From the NCBI GenBank assembly GCA_029339195.1, contig JAPTJF010000116.1, positions 62,001-126,000 on the forward strand: DNA of 64,000 nucleotides, given 5' to 3'. This document shows, in pieces, positions 10,722 through 22,495 of the stretch (the stretch's first letter is position 1; every line of letters starts with the position of its first letter). The notes beneath the pieces were generated by a model. It was given only the letters and a program-made list of their open reading frames with translations, did not search any database and had not been told where the DNA came from. This DNA is from Micractinium sp. NFX-FRZ (Eukaryota; Chlorophyta; Trebouxiophyceae; Chlorellales; Chlorellaceae). The translations under genes were made by a program, and so were the position numbers.

Positions 10722-13123
10722 TCAAGCACTGCGCCGGCGGCGCCCGGAGTCTGACACCATCAAAACGCTGTTAGTTGCATGAATCACGCTTGAACAGGCA
10801 GGGAGGTCGACCGCCACAGTGGCGGCCGTGCTGGCCTGGCTGAGGATGAGCAGGCGGGGAGGGGTGGCAGTGTCTGCAGCTGAGGAGGGCACTGCCGCGG
10901 CATCTGGCTGTGGCGCTGCCGGCACCGAGGTGGACTTGATGCTAAGGAAGGCACCAGACAGCGTGTCGTAGCGCATCTGCTCTCACAGTGGTAAGATGGG
11001 GAGGGGGCGAGTGTGAGAACAGGAAGGAACCGGCACAAGCTCAGCACGCTCCACCTGCAAGCCAAATATGCGCATGTGCATGCATCCGCACACTCCAAGA
11101 GTATTGGGTGCTCGCACGCCCCACAACCTTCCAGGCTGCCTGTCCACCCACCAGCTGGGGCTGGAAGTCGGCGGCGCGCTTGGCCCCTACGAGCACATGC
11201 TGCAGCAGCTCAGTCCTAAGAAGCTCGGGTGAGCCCAGCCTCAGCAGCGGGAACTGGCGGACGGCCATCTTCCAGGCAGAGTTGGTTGGGGCGAAGAGCG
11301 TGACGGGCGCAGCAGGGTCGGTGAAGGCGCCCTCCAGGCCTGGGTGGCAGAGGAAGAGGAAGAGCGGAGTCGGGCGTGAGACAGGCTTCCAGGTTGGGTG
11401 CAGGCCTGCTGGACAGCTTCAGGGCACACCACCACCAGGCATCCCTTGTGTGCAGTACCTGCGGTGCGGATGAGGGACAGCAGGGTTGAAAACGCCTTGT
11501 TGCCAGCCAGCACATCGAGCACGGTGCGGCATGGCGCTGCTGGGGCGCTGCTGCTGTTTGACGGTGCAGAGAGCGGCAGCAGCTCTGCCAACTCTGCTGC
11601 AGCGTCGACGCCAGCCGCAGGGTCAGCAGCCGCTGCGCTGTCCTCTGCAGTTGCAGGCTCTGCACCAGGAGCTGAAGCGGAAGCAGCAGCTGGCACCGAG
11701 CTGTCGGGCTCGGCCAGAGCAGCGGCCATCTCCGGCAGGGCAAGGGCTGCCTGCCCGGCAGCAGCGATGCCAGCGGTGGAGTTGGAGAGGGGGAACTGGA
11801 CGCTGGTGGTTAGCGTGCCCAGCTTGCCAGCATCGGTGATGGCACGCCTGCGCCGCAAGAAGAGGCAGGAGTTTCAATGGAACGAGATGTGTGCAGGAAG
11901 GCAGGAGGGGTCAGGAGGGAGCTGGTTAGCAGGCCCACCTTTCTCTCCACCTCCAGAGTCCGCACCACCAGCACCCAACAAGGGAAGCGTCTCAAGTCTC
12001 AAGGGTGGCAAATATGCACCCACCAGGATGCTGGGTGCACACCTGCCCCACCACCCATCAGGCACAGCCCCCCAAACCAGAGAACAAAACCTGCTGTGGC
12101 GCCCACCTGGCCAGGACTTGGCGGCCAGCGGCGTCGGTGAAGCGCAGGTCGAGGGGTGGGGCGGGCAGGCCGCTAAGCTCCCACGAGGCGCCGTAGATGT
12201 TGTGCATGCGGCGCCAGGCGGAGGCATAGATGTCCAGGTGGCCGCCCTGTGGGGAGGACGAGGGAGGCAGGAACGAAGGTGGGCATGTAAGGGCACTTGG
12301 GCTGTGCAGCATCCCAGGGACGCACTACAGCGGGGGCCGGGCGGCTTCCTCGCGGCGGGGCCTCCACTCACCGTCAGCGGGGTTTGGCGCAGCTCCACGA
12401 GGGTGAGGCCATCCGCACCGGCCAGTGCAAATGGAACCAGCCGGAGGTAACCTCCTTCATTTGCACGGTAGTCGGAGATGGCGATGGAAATGTTGCTGGG
12501 TGGGGTGCACGGGACGGCGCGGTAGGTGACGGGCAGGCGGCCGGCGCTTAGGCCTCCACCCAGCTGCTGGAATGCGTCCTGGCTCAGGCCGATGTCGGTG
12601 GCAGAGCAGGAAGAGCAGGTGGAGGTGACGACGGCGGTTAGCGGCGGCGCGGGGCTGCAGGTGGCGTCGGCGGGGACGCACAGCGCCTGGATCTCGACGC
12701 ACATGCCGCAGCCATTGAGCGGAGACGTCTGAACGGGCAGGGGGGAAGTGTTTGCTGTGATTGAGTGTGGTGTGGGGGCAACGGCAGCATGGGGGACGTG
12801 GGTGCTGCAAGCGAGTGCGGCGGCGGCAGCGTTTTGACGGTCCTGGCGAGGCGGCAGCAGCGGCGGCACCTGTCTGTCCTGGTTCCCTCCCGCCACCCCC
12901 TCGGCCGCATGCATGCCTCTGCCGTGCCCACCTGCAGAGCCAAAGAGCTGTTCAAGGACAGGGCGACTTCTGCGGTCCAAGCACTCGACACGGGGAAGCC
13001 GCAAGAGCCGGACGTCTCGCTTGGCTTGAAGAACGTGGCATTGCCGACGGACTGGGCATGAGCGCAGCCAGGCCCGCCCAGGGCAAGGGCCAACAGCAGC
13101 AGAGCAAACAAGGGGCCCCGCAT
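10722..13123 (-). CDS. Secreted expansin-like protein fused to a fasciclin (FAS1) domain
   Basis: Six minus-strand exons (13123-12932, 12728-12372, 12246-12107, 11847-11459, 11339-11152, 10976-10722) join in phase into 506 residues. The N-terminus is a signal peptide (MRGPLFALLLLALALGG, cleavage probably near AHAQS). Residues of about 30-150 form an expansin-like double-psi beta-barrel: SGSCGF, NGCGMCVEIQALC, VTSTCSSCSATDIGLSQDAF, LPVTYRAVPC. Residues of about 150-230 match the expansin C-terminal beta-sandwich (GGYLRLVPF, WRRMHNIYGASWEL). An Ala/Ser-rich linker follows. The C-terminal third is a FAS1 domain: TVLDVLAGNKAFSTLLSLI, VTLFAPTNSAWKM, LLQHVLVG, YDTLSGAFL and SVIHATNSVLMV. Expansins loosen walls without hydrolysis; FAS1 domains mediate adhesion. 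Several NxS/T sites fit secretion. The fusion rests on in-phase splicing of one gene; I do not know of a characterised example. Confidence 0.85.
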
Positions 13124-13671
13124 GGTTGACTGCGCGTCGCCTGTTTCTTGTTACCTGCCGAGGGCTGCAAACGGGATTGCAGCTCGTGTGGAGATTGAAT
13201 GAAGCGAGCGGGTGCACATGGCACGCTCTTATGCTCGGGCAAACCTGCCAGATCAGCGCGTCCATTTCGCGCGCGTCATGCGCATGAGCCGCCGCTGGCT
13301 CTGCGGCAGCTCTGCCTCTGCTGAGATCTCCGGATTGCAAACCTTGCTCCGCGTCCAAATGTTCTGTGACACGCAGCCGTATGATTACAGCCGGTGCATC
13401 TGTGCTTTGTACAACCTTCGCACCCACCGGCGCCAGCACCCATCATCCCCGCACCACACCTGTCCGTGCACAACTGCCAGCCTCTCTCTGCATGTCTCGC
13501 CCATGGCTACTGAACACAGCTCACTATAAAGTATGTACAGCAGGTGGGCCTGACCGTTACATGACATTCTTTACACTCGCTGAAGGGCGGGCACATACAT
13601 GCGCATGCGCACCGCGCCTTGTGCCTTTGCCCCCACGCCCGGCAGCGCTCAGTGACGCTCTGCTGAACGAC
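13124..13671. promoter_or_regulatory. Intergenic region: promoter of the expansin-FAS1 gene and 3' UTR of the F-box gene
   Basis: Both flanking genes are on the minus strand. A minus-strand TGTAA at 13575-13571, about 100 nt after the F-box gene stop, is a likely poly(A) signal, so the promoter of the expansin-FAS1 gene probably lies between about 13550 and 13124. Confidence 0.5.
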
Positions 13672-15577
13672 TCATGTGGACGGCGCTGCAAACCGCACTG
13701 CCGGAAAGTGGCGCTGGAGCACAGTGGTGCGTGCCTTGACAAATCGACTCACCCCCAGCAAGCGCAGGTTGGGCATCTGGGTTAGCAGCTGACGTATGGG
13801 CGCAGCCTTATCCAGCTCTGTGCCCTCCACGCCCAGAGCTGTCAAGCCCCTCATAGCCGTCAGGGTAGAAATTGTGTTGCTGCATCGGGGCAAGCACAAC
13901 ACACAACATCAGACAACGGCTTGGCGCGCCTGTGCAGCTTGCCGTTTGTAGTGCATTTAGCAGGGTCGGCATCAACCGCCCCCGCACTTTCTTATGTCCC
14001 CCCCCCCCACCTACCTGGTTTCCCACCCAAAGTTGCCCGCCAGGTGCAGAGCGCGCAGCGGCTGCTGGTAGGCGCCCACTGGGAGTGCCCTGACGCTGTT
14101 GTGTTCCAGCCTGAGCACGGCGAGGTGCTGCAGGTTCTCCACACCCTCGGGCACATCGTCTAGCTCAGTAAGTGACAGATCCAGAAAGCGCAGCTGCACA
14201 CCAGGCATACCAGGAAAGGGGGGGCGGAACCATCACACAGCAGCAGACATCTGTGCTTCGTATGCAGGGCATGCCATGCTGGGTGCAGTGGCGCAGGGCC
14301 CAAGCCGCAGGAGAGCATGTTTGACAGTTTGGCAACTCACTCGAGTGAGGCGGTTGAAGAGGTCACCAAACACCAGGTTGTCCAAACCCTCATCCCCAGT
14401 GTCGAGGAGGCAGTGCATCAAGCAGAGCTTTGTGAGGCGCGTGAGTCTCTGCAGGGAACAAGGGGGATTTTGAGGCTCACGCATGGTGCACACGCGTGCG
14501 TGCAGCTACGCGAGCATGGCTTGCCTGCCTGCCTGCCTGCTGCATGCATGGATACGTCGCTGCCTGCGCTGCTGCGATTGCATGCAGGGTGCTGGTGCAG
14601 TGGGTGCACCTGTGCCCAGCTGTGCTGCTCGCTTGGGTCCGCCACCTGGGCGTGCTCAATGCGCAGGCTCCGCAGTGCCGGCAGGGCGGCCAGGACACCC
14701 AGGCCCGCAAACAGCGTGCCAGTCTCTCGCTCGTAGTCAAAGCCAGCACCCTCCAGCACAACCCTCTTCAGCTGGGACAGCTGGCTGGTTGACGAGGGCA
14801 GCCTGAGCGCTATCTTCTTGAGCACCCGCACGTGCAGGTTCTGCAGGCTGCTGAGGCGGCCCAGCCAGTCTGGCAGCACTCTGGGGCTGCGCAGGTGCAG
14901 CTGGGTCAGCTGGGTGCAGGTGAAAGGCAAGAACTGCGGCCAAGTTGGGCAGAGGGTCCGCGTGAGGAGGAGCGAAGAATGGGCGCAGTGGGCAGTAGGC
15001 ATGTAGGTGCAACGGCAAGCAGGCGGCTGGCAGGGCGCAATGTCAGCACAGCAAAACGCTCGTAGGTAGCACCGCACCGGTGGCAGCTCGAAGCGTGAGC
15101 CAGACTTGATGACCAGGTCTGTCAGGGCCGGCTGGCCAGCCAGCAGGACGGCCAGTATAGGCATGTGCTGCTGCAGGCTTGTGGCAGTGCTGAACCGGAC
15201 GGTCACGGCTGCCAGGTGGGGGCGCCGGGCAGCAGCCGACAGGAGCGCCACGGTGGAGGCGCACGCCAGCGGCCTCTCTGATGTCAACGTCACCTCCAGT
15301 CCCCGCTGGTGCATGCAGACTATGTCGCGCCACTCTCGACACACGCCTGCCAGCCGGTGCCTGCATGCAATGCAAGCCTCGTGCAAATTGCGCACCCGCT
15401 TCCCCGGGGCAGCCGCCCCTGCCGCTTCATCTGGCAGCCAGTGCGGCAAGACATCCAGCACAGGCCGAGCCTCCCTGCCACCGCCCCTCACCGTTCTCCA
15501 GGCTCCAACTTCAGCAGCATAGCCTCCACGAGGTCCACTGACAGGGAGTGCCAGCCGGCGTGCCGTGCTGGCGCCAT
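13672..15577 (-). CDS. F-box protein with leucine-rich repeats
   Basis: Such proteins act as substrate receptors of SCF ubiquitin ligases. Six exons (15577-15492, 15360-15078, 14933-14610, 14448-14341, 14193-14015, 13879-13672) read through in one frame to 395 residues. The F-box is at the N-terminus: SLSVDLVEAMLLKL, then RHRLAGVCREWRDIV, formed exactly across the first intron. That is why the 131-bp first intron is favoured over a read-through frame. Leucine-rich segments follow: LTQLHLRSPRVLPDWLGRL, LQNLHVRVL, LSQLKRVVLEGAGF, LTRLTKLCLMHC, LRFLDLSLTELDDVPEGV, LAVLRLEHN and LRALHLAGN. The last exon (MRGLTALGVEGTEL, MPNLRLLGVSRF) continues the repeats. The substrate cannot be told from sequence. 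The last exon is read straight to its stop, although a possible donor lies within it. Confidence 0.8.
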
Positions 15578-16486
15578 GGTCCACAGCGGTGGCGGCGGCA
15601 AGGGCGTGAACGCCCTCGTGTGAGGGCAGTGCTTGCCAGTGCTGGCAGCGAGGCACCCCTTGCGTGACGCAAGTGCTGCGGCGTAAACAGGCTTGCCACT
15701 GCGATGTGAGCTTATTGGCGCCCTGCTGCTGGCGGAACCCTCGAGGGTGGCCGAGTGGCCGAGGCACGGCGCTGGGCCACTGGCAACGGCTTGAAACGCG
15801 TTCCGGAGTCAGGAGACCGTCGAGGTTTGCTCAGGCCGTTTGGAGGGCCGCCAGCAGTGCATGGCGGCAGCGCTCGCTGCCAGTGGCGTTGGCAGCAGTA
15901 CATTGATACATCAAACCTGCTGGCCAGTGGTCTCATGTCATGCACCCAGGCCCAGCTCTGGCAACGTCCACGATAGTGCTTGGCAAAGACACGGAGCCAA
16001 TCCCGAGGCTTGTTACTTGTTGCCGTCAGTGCCTGTTCATCCTATGCCTTGCGTCGCAGAGTAGAGTGCGTGGGCATGTGGGTTGCACGAGACAAAGGAA
16101 AGCGTGTGGGTAGCAAACGTAAGCGAGGGTGATGTCGTTTGAAAGGGCATGGGTGCATTCAGCTCTGGTTGAGAATCAATCAAAGGAGAGGGATGCGGGA
16201 TCATAGAGCCGGGACGGTGAAGGGCCGAGGCCGTCCAGGGGCAGGGAGGAGATGAAAGGAGGCAGACCAACGAACGAAAGAGCTTGGATAAGGGAGAGAA
16301 ACGAGTGGTAGGTAATCGTAGTGATGGTAGTGTACACTTGTGACATGCGTTGCTCTGCAGGCTGGGATTGCCAGCCAGGTTTTGACAGCCTCGCAGCACC
16401 AGCAGTCACGCCAGCACCTGCTGTCGCGTTCACACATGCGCTGCACGCTGCCGGCCAGCTGTCGCTGGCGCCAGCTCAGCGCCACC
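15578..16486. other. 909-bp region between the F-box gene promoter and the 3' end of the ABC1K gene
   Basis: This should contain the F-box promoter at its left end and the ABC1K 3' UTR at its right end. A tRNA-like stretch near 15747 was examined and rejected. No other gene is supported. Confidence 0.5.
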
Positions 16487-19400
16487 TCACAGGTCCATGG
16501 GGGCGCGGTAGTTGGGGTCGGCCTGGTCACGTGGCCCACTCAGCACAGCTGCCACCCGGCCAAACGCCCGCTGGCTGAGCTCCCGCAGGAACAGCTGCCC
16601 CGTAGCTGCCACCCCCGGCAGCAGCTGCGGCAGCATGGGCCCCAGCTCCCGCGCCAGCTGCTGCGCCAGCGCCGCCGCCTGCGCCGGCGTCAGCCGCGCC
16701 TCTGCCGGCGCCAGCTGCTGCTGCTGCAGCAGCAGGGAGGTGATGCCCTGGGCTGTGGCCAGCTGCTGCCGGTCCTCGGGGGACAGCTCCACGAGGGAGG
16801 GGAGCCTGGGGGGGGGGGGGGGGAAAGGAGGGGTGGGCAGGAAACGTTAACCAAGGTGAAACAGAGCGGGGAGGCAGAGGTTGCTTTGAACGGACGACAC
16901 AGACGATGGGGCATGGGACGGACGCCAGGTGGTGCCACGACGCTTACAACGCGCTGCACCCCGCCCTCACCTGCCAAGCAGCGACAGCGCCGGCACCGGC
17001 GTGCCGCCCAGCGCGCTCCCGCCGTTGCTGGCGCCACCCTGCAGAGCCGTCTGCGCCGCGGCAATGTTGCCCAGCGCGGGGCTCAGCAGCGCGGCCGCCA
17101 GCTGGCGCGCCGCCGCGTCCACCGTGCTCACCGCCTCCCCCACAAGCAGCTCCTGCACATAGGTGGGCCGCGTGGAGAACACGGCACCCAGCACCTCCCT
17201 GGCCGTGGAGTCAATCAGTGGGCGCTCCTGCTGCGCCTGCTGTGCCGTCGCCGCCGGCACCTGCGCGGTCCGCAGTGCGCCGCCGCCGCCGCCCGCCAGG
17301 CTGCCCGCCAGGCTGGGCATGTCGTTGCCGCCCATGCCGGCGCTGCCGCCGCCTGCCAGGCCATCTGTGGTGTAGTTGGACAGCCCCTTGGCCAGGAGCT
17401 CCACCCGGTCCAGTGAGATGTGGTCCCCGCCGGCAAACAGGAGCTCCTTGAGGGCGGCGCGGGCGCGGGGGTCGTCGTCGGTGAGCAGGCGGCGCGACAG
17501 GTAGGGCAGGCACTCCTTGACGATGGAGTAGTCGGGGTCGGACTGCAGGGCGATGCCCTGTGGAAAAGGGAGGGCCGGGATGGGGGGGGACGGGGGAGGG
17601 GGGAGGGAAGGGTAAGGCGGCGGCGGGGTGCAATGGCGCAGCCCCAACACGGGGGCAGGAGGGGGACCTGCAAGCTCGGCACTCGCAAGGGCAGCCATGC
17701 GGCCAAGCCTGCACACACCCAGAGGCAGAGCGCGCGCTGGCCACCCACCTCGATGACCGAGAAGGTGCGCAGGATGAGGGCAAAGTAGGGGGGCACCTGC
17801 GGGGTGGGGGGCGGGGGGAGGGTGGCAGGATGCAGGTGAGCCGGTCGGTGAGGGCAGGCAACCCAGGGCAGGCAACCGACTGCTAGGCTGGGCTGGGTGC
17901 ACGGCACTGCAGCAGCCCCACATGCGCTCCCCCCCCAGAGGCTCCTCTCTCCGGCCCACTGCAACCCAAGCCACCCAGCCCAGCGACGCACATACTGCCC
18001 ACCTTGCACTCACACCCTTGCATCCCCGCCGCATTCTCGTCCATCCCATCCCACACCACACCACCCATGCATTTCAGCCATCTTCAACTGGACTGAAGAC
18101 AGGCGTGCCCACCTTGAACTCGTACAGCTGCGTCATCTTCTCAATCTCCTCCATCACCACGGCAATGTTGACCTTGCGGGCGCCGCCGCCCGCAGTCAGC
18201 TGCGTGAGGATCGCGCCCAGGGGGCCGACCTGCGGGGAGGCAGCGGAGGCGCGGGCGGGATGGGTGGGCAGACGGGACGAGGTGCGATGATGGGCAGCCA
18301 CAGGCCGCTCAGTGCGGGCACGCAGCGCCTCCGCTGCCGCCGCCGGTGCCGCCGCCGCTCACACCGCACGTGAGCATGTTCTTTTCGCACCCTCCAGCGC
18401 CTGCTTGTGTTGTCCACTGTCCGAAAAGCCCGGGGCCACCAGCCAGCAGCACACCAGCTTGGTGCATGTGATCGTCAAGCCACCGCTCACCAGCGCCTGT
18501 TTGTCAGCCACAAAGCCCCACAAAGCCCAGCACCAGGTCCCCAACCCTCTCTCTCTCAACAAAGCCGGCACGCCGCCGCGTGGCAGGACGCCTCGTGACT
18601 CCGCCTCACCAGCGCCTGCTTGTTGTCCACCGAGTCCACAAAGCCCAGCGCCACCAGGTCGTCCACCAGGGAGTCCCAGTCCCCCACAGACAGGTGGGCA
18701 ATGTACTCCATCAGGGCCAGCGCATACTCGCGGGGGATCTCCTGCGGGAAGGCGGGGGGGGGGACGTACGGAGGGATTGACTACAGGGTAGGCATGTGTT
18801 TTGGCCGGCCGGGCAGAACCAGCACAGGCCGTAACTCACCCTTGCCCCCGAGGGTACGCAAGCCACCCAGCCAGGCAGGCAGGCACGCCTCGCCCAACCA
18901 GCAGAGCAGGCACCCCAGCCCAGCCACCCACACACCTGGATGAGCCCGTGGTCCAGGATGGCGATGCGCCCGTCGGTGGTGCGCAGCAGGTTGCCGGGGT
19001 GCGGGTCGGCGTGCAGCAGGCCCGTGTCCAGCAGCTGCGCAGTAGGGGAGGGGAGGCGAAGAGCGGCGAGAGTAGTTCAGGTAGGGGGAGCAGGGGGGCG
19101 GGAACGGAAGAGGCTGGCGGGGGTGCAGCCCCAGGCCAAGCACCCCGGGACCAACCTCAGCCTGGCGCAGCCCACAGCTTTTTAGGCCACCCCTCTCCCT
19201 CCTCCTCGCCTCCCTCCCCACCTGGATAAGGTAGGCTGAGAGCAGGGTGTCGCACAGCTGGCGCACGTCGGCTGCGCGGCTGTCTGTGAGCCGCTCCCCC
19301 TGCACCCAGCTCGTCACCAGCACGTCGTTGGTGCTGCCCTCCTGAATGACGTCGGGGATGACGATGCCGCCCAGCCCGCTCAGGTCTGCACGGGAGGTGC

Positions 19401-22223
19401 GGAGAAGGGAAGGGGATGGTGGTTAGAAGGAAAGACAGGAGATAAAGGTGGGACGGCAGGCAGATGGTGGTGTGCTGTCACAGGGTGAGTGCAGGGGGGG
19501 AAGGGGGTGGGGAGATGCTCATGGGAAATGCTCATGCACTCATAGATAGATGGATTGTGCTGCGGCCGCCGCGTGTGCGCACTCACCCTCCTTGAACTGC
19601 CGCGTGTTGTCCGCCTCCAGCCCGTAGTTCATTTCATCCAGGAACCGCCCCGCCCAGTTGTCGATGATGCCCACCCAGTCGCTGCGCACGGAGGGCATGG
19701 CGCGCAGCTGGAGCGCCACCTGGCACACAAACAAGGTGGGGGGAGGGCGGAGGGGGAGGCAGGGCAGGGGGTGAGCACACGCGGCTGGAAAGTGCAAGCC
19801 CGTGTGCACCAGCTTTGTATGCCCGGCGCCTGGCACCGGCCACTGCTGGGTGCACGGCTGCAAGCGGAGCGTGAGCGCCCGCTGTCTCTGCAGCACACGA
19901 TGCCGCAGGAGCTGTGCTGGGGAAACGGGACAAGAGCACAGAGGGTGCCCAGGCAGGGCTGCCCAGCGTGCTGCCCACCATGCTGCCCCGCCCCACCTGG
20001 CGCATGAGGTACAGGTCCAGCGACACGCTCTCCAGCACGCCTGGGCGGCGCACCTGTACAGGGAAGGGGAATAGGGGAGGGGAGGACTCGAGGTGCTGCA
20101 ACTCCTGCTGACATACACGTGCACTCACCCTGGCCCCGATACACAGATGAGCCTGCCTCACTACACCTCCCCCTCCTTGATGGCCACTTCGTGGCCCCGC
20201 CGTTCCCTGCTCCAATCCCCCCACCCCACACACTGCCACTCCTCCTCCCTGCCCCTCAATCGCTCACTCCAACGCTCAGCCAGCCCCACCTTGATGGCCA
20301 CCTCTCGCCCGCCGTCGCGCAGAGTCCCCCTGTACACCTGCCCCAGGGAGGCCGCCGCCACCGCGCTGTCCGACAGCTGGCTGAACACCTGGCCCAGGGG
20401 GGCGCCAAAGGAGCGCTCGATGGAGGCGTAGGCCTGGGCGTCGGGGAAGGGCGGCACGCGGTCCTGCAGCCGCTGGATGGCAACCAGGTAGGCCGGCTGC
20501 AGCAGGTCCACGCGCGTGCTCATGGCCTGGGCAACCTGCGGGGAGCCATGCGCAGAGGGGTGGGTGCAGGCAAGGAAGCGAAGCGATGAGAAGAGCACAG
20601 GCCATGAGATGCGATCAGAGGACGCAAGCTGGCTGAGCCGGTTGCCACGGCGGCCCCGCTGCAGGCACACACAGCAGGGCCAGCCTGCCGCGGCTGCCGC
20701 CTGCCCTGCCACAGCCCGGCGCCTGCCCCCGCCAAGCCGCACCTTGACATAGGCAGGGCCCAGGCGCTCGATGGACTGCATTGCCTGGTCGGCCCGCGGC
20801 CCCATGTTGCGCTCCATTGTGCCTGCAGGGTGGCAGCGGGGTGAGGCAGGGAGTTGGCAGGGTGGGTGGGGGGATGGAATCCCAGCTGCAGCAAGCAGAG
20901 GTCAGCGTGTGGTGGTGATGGTGCTGGTGTGTGGTGGTGGGTGGGTCGGGGGGGGGCATGCAATGCGCTACGAAACCATCTGCATTGCTCTAAACTCCAG
21001 CAGCAGCAGCAGCAGCAGCAGCAGAAACAGCAGCAACAGCACAGCAGCCAGCCAGCCATTGCCTGCACATGCAACAAGCGCTTGCACCACCATCTGGCCA
21101 CCAGCTCAGCCCAGCTTCACCGCCCAAGAGGCACCCACCTGCGGCCATGTCTGCCAGCAGTGCTGCCCCGTAGCTCAGCGCCTCCCCAGACACCTCCAGC
21201 ACGCGGCGGGCCACCAGGGTGGGGCGGCGCCGGTAGTAGGCCTCCACCGCCGCAGCATCCCAGCTGGTGGGCAGGAAGTCGCCGCCGTCACGGCTGCCCA
21301 TGCTGCTGCTGGCCAGGCTGCCGCCGCGGCTGCCGCTGCCGCCGGTGCCGGAGCCGCCGCCCGGCTGGTCGTCGTCTCCCTGGCGGGGCACAGACAGGGC
21401 GATGAGCGCGGCCACGCCCGCTGAGATGAGCGCCAAAGTTTGCAGGCTGTAGCCGGCATACTGCCCACTGGACAGCTGCTGCGCCAGGCTGGCGGCTGCG
21501 TCGCCTCCCGCCTGGCTGGTCGAGGGCAGCCCCAGCTCCAGTTGGGTGGCTGCCGTTGCGGCCTGCTGCGCACCTGCCGCCACCCGCTGCAGCTGCGCAG
21601 CCACCGCTGCCAGGCCGTCACGCACGTCGCCGGTGGCGGCAGCACCCAGCTCCTCTGGCAGGCCGCCTGCTTGCTCTGTGAGTGCCGTCAGCCTGTGCAG
21701 ATTGTCGCTCAGGGCTGCCTGCAGGTCGCGCAGCGCACCGGTCAACTGATCCGCGCCAGGCGGCTGGTGGGACTGAAGCACCGCTGCCGCCGCCGCCATC
21801 GACTCCTCCAGCACAGAGCTGCCCCAGTGGGGCGCCGTGGCGCGCCCATCAATGAGGTCTGTTGCTGCTGCGGGTCAGAGGGGAGGCAGTCAGATGGAGT
21901 GGGTGTGAGCAAGAGGCACAGGGCTGCCGCCTGCGGGCGCTGCCGCCGCCGATGCCACACCACCACCACAGGTGCTGGTGCCCTGGTGCACCAGCCAGCC
22001 AGCCAGCGCGTGACCGGGGCTCACCTGTGGTCAGACTGGGCGCTGAGGGGAGGCTGAAATTCGTGGAGGAGAGTGCCTGCTGCACCACAGTGGCAGTGGG
22101 GAGCTGGGGAGGCGGGGTGGGCGCATAGGACCAGGGAGAGCCTGCTGTCACTATCAACGATTTTCTGTGGTTCCGCCGCGCCGGCTGAGAGGCCGTGAAG
22201 CCACGGCTTTCGACCGCACGCAT
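16487..22223 (-). CDS. ABC1K (UbiB-like) atypical kinase, probably plastid/plastoglobule
   Basis: Plant ABC1K kinases regulate prenyl-lipid metabolism in plastids. Thirteen exons (22223-22025, about 21867-21139, 20822-20743, 20535-20290, 20053-19997, 19719-19587, 19385-19222, 19034-18936, 18741-18610, 18229-18113, 17796-17749, 17557-16971, 16805-16487) give about 969 residues in phase. The N-terminus (MRAVESRGFTASQPARRNHR) is rich in R and S, like a transit peptide, and is followed by Ala-rich helices and one hydrophobic stretch. Kinase-like landmarks are LGPAYVKVAQAMSTR, VAAASLGQVYRG, REVAIK, LLHADPHPGNLL and IAILDHG. The usual KxGQ signature reads KVAQ, and the DFG position is DHG. The long tail has a glycine-rich spacer and Ala/Leu-rich helices. 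The plastid paralogue cannot be named securely. The intron before exon 10 carries decayed copies of the exon 9 end. The gene is divergent from the mitochondrial carrier gene. Confidence 0.88.
16808..16823. repeat. Poly-G run (16 bases) in an ABC1K intron
   Basis: Read on the minus strand this is an uninterrupted poly-C tract directly before the last 3' splice site of the ABC1K gene, so it forms the pyrimidine tract. Confidence 0.9.
20999..21048. repeat. CAG-type trinucleotide repeat in an ABC1K intron
   Basis: About nine perfect AGC/CAG units followed by imperfect ones. It lies in the intron between exons 2 and 3 and so should not encode glutamine. Confidence 0.85.
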
Positions 22224-22495
22224 TTCTGAAGCCCGCTTGAGAGCTAGCAAGCAGTCCCTTCTGAATCCTATCTGATCAAGTATGATGTCGGTCAACTGCG
22301 GCAGCGTTGCATGGCTTGCAGGAGCCCATGTGCCGGACAGCAAGGCGCCAGCCGTGCAGGTGAACCCAAACTCGCCCAGCAGGCACGCCAACTTCGTTGT
22401 GCTGGGTCGCTGTCGCACCGCATTCATTTACCGCCTCTCCAGGAGCCCTAGCATTGAAGGTTGCACGCTTCAAGGGTCGACAGCAAAACGCAGCC
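22224..22495. promoter_or_regulatory. Compact divergent promoter between ABC1K and mitochondrial carrier genes
   Basis: Only 272 bp separate the two start codons. No distinctive motif is obvious by eye. Confidence 0.5.

Noticed and set aside
11874..13439. Single 521-codon minus-strand frame covering the expansin part
   Set aside because: It reads through introns with good GT-AG sites. The spliced version restores the signal peptide and both expansin domains without the non-conserved inserts.
15746..15830. tRNA-Ser/Leu-like stretch (GGTGGCCGAGTGG, with CTTGAAA downstream)
   Set aside because: The A-box-like start looks right, but there is no anticodon stem that pairs, no GGTTCGA-type T arm and no matching acceptor strand.
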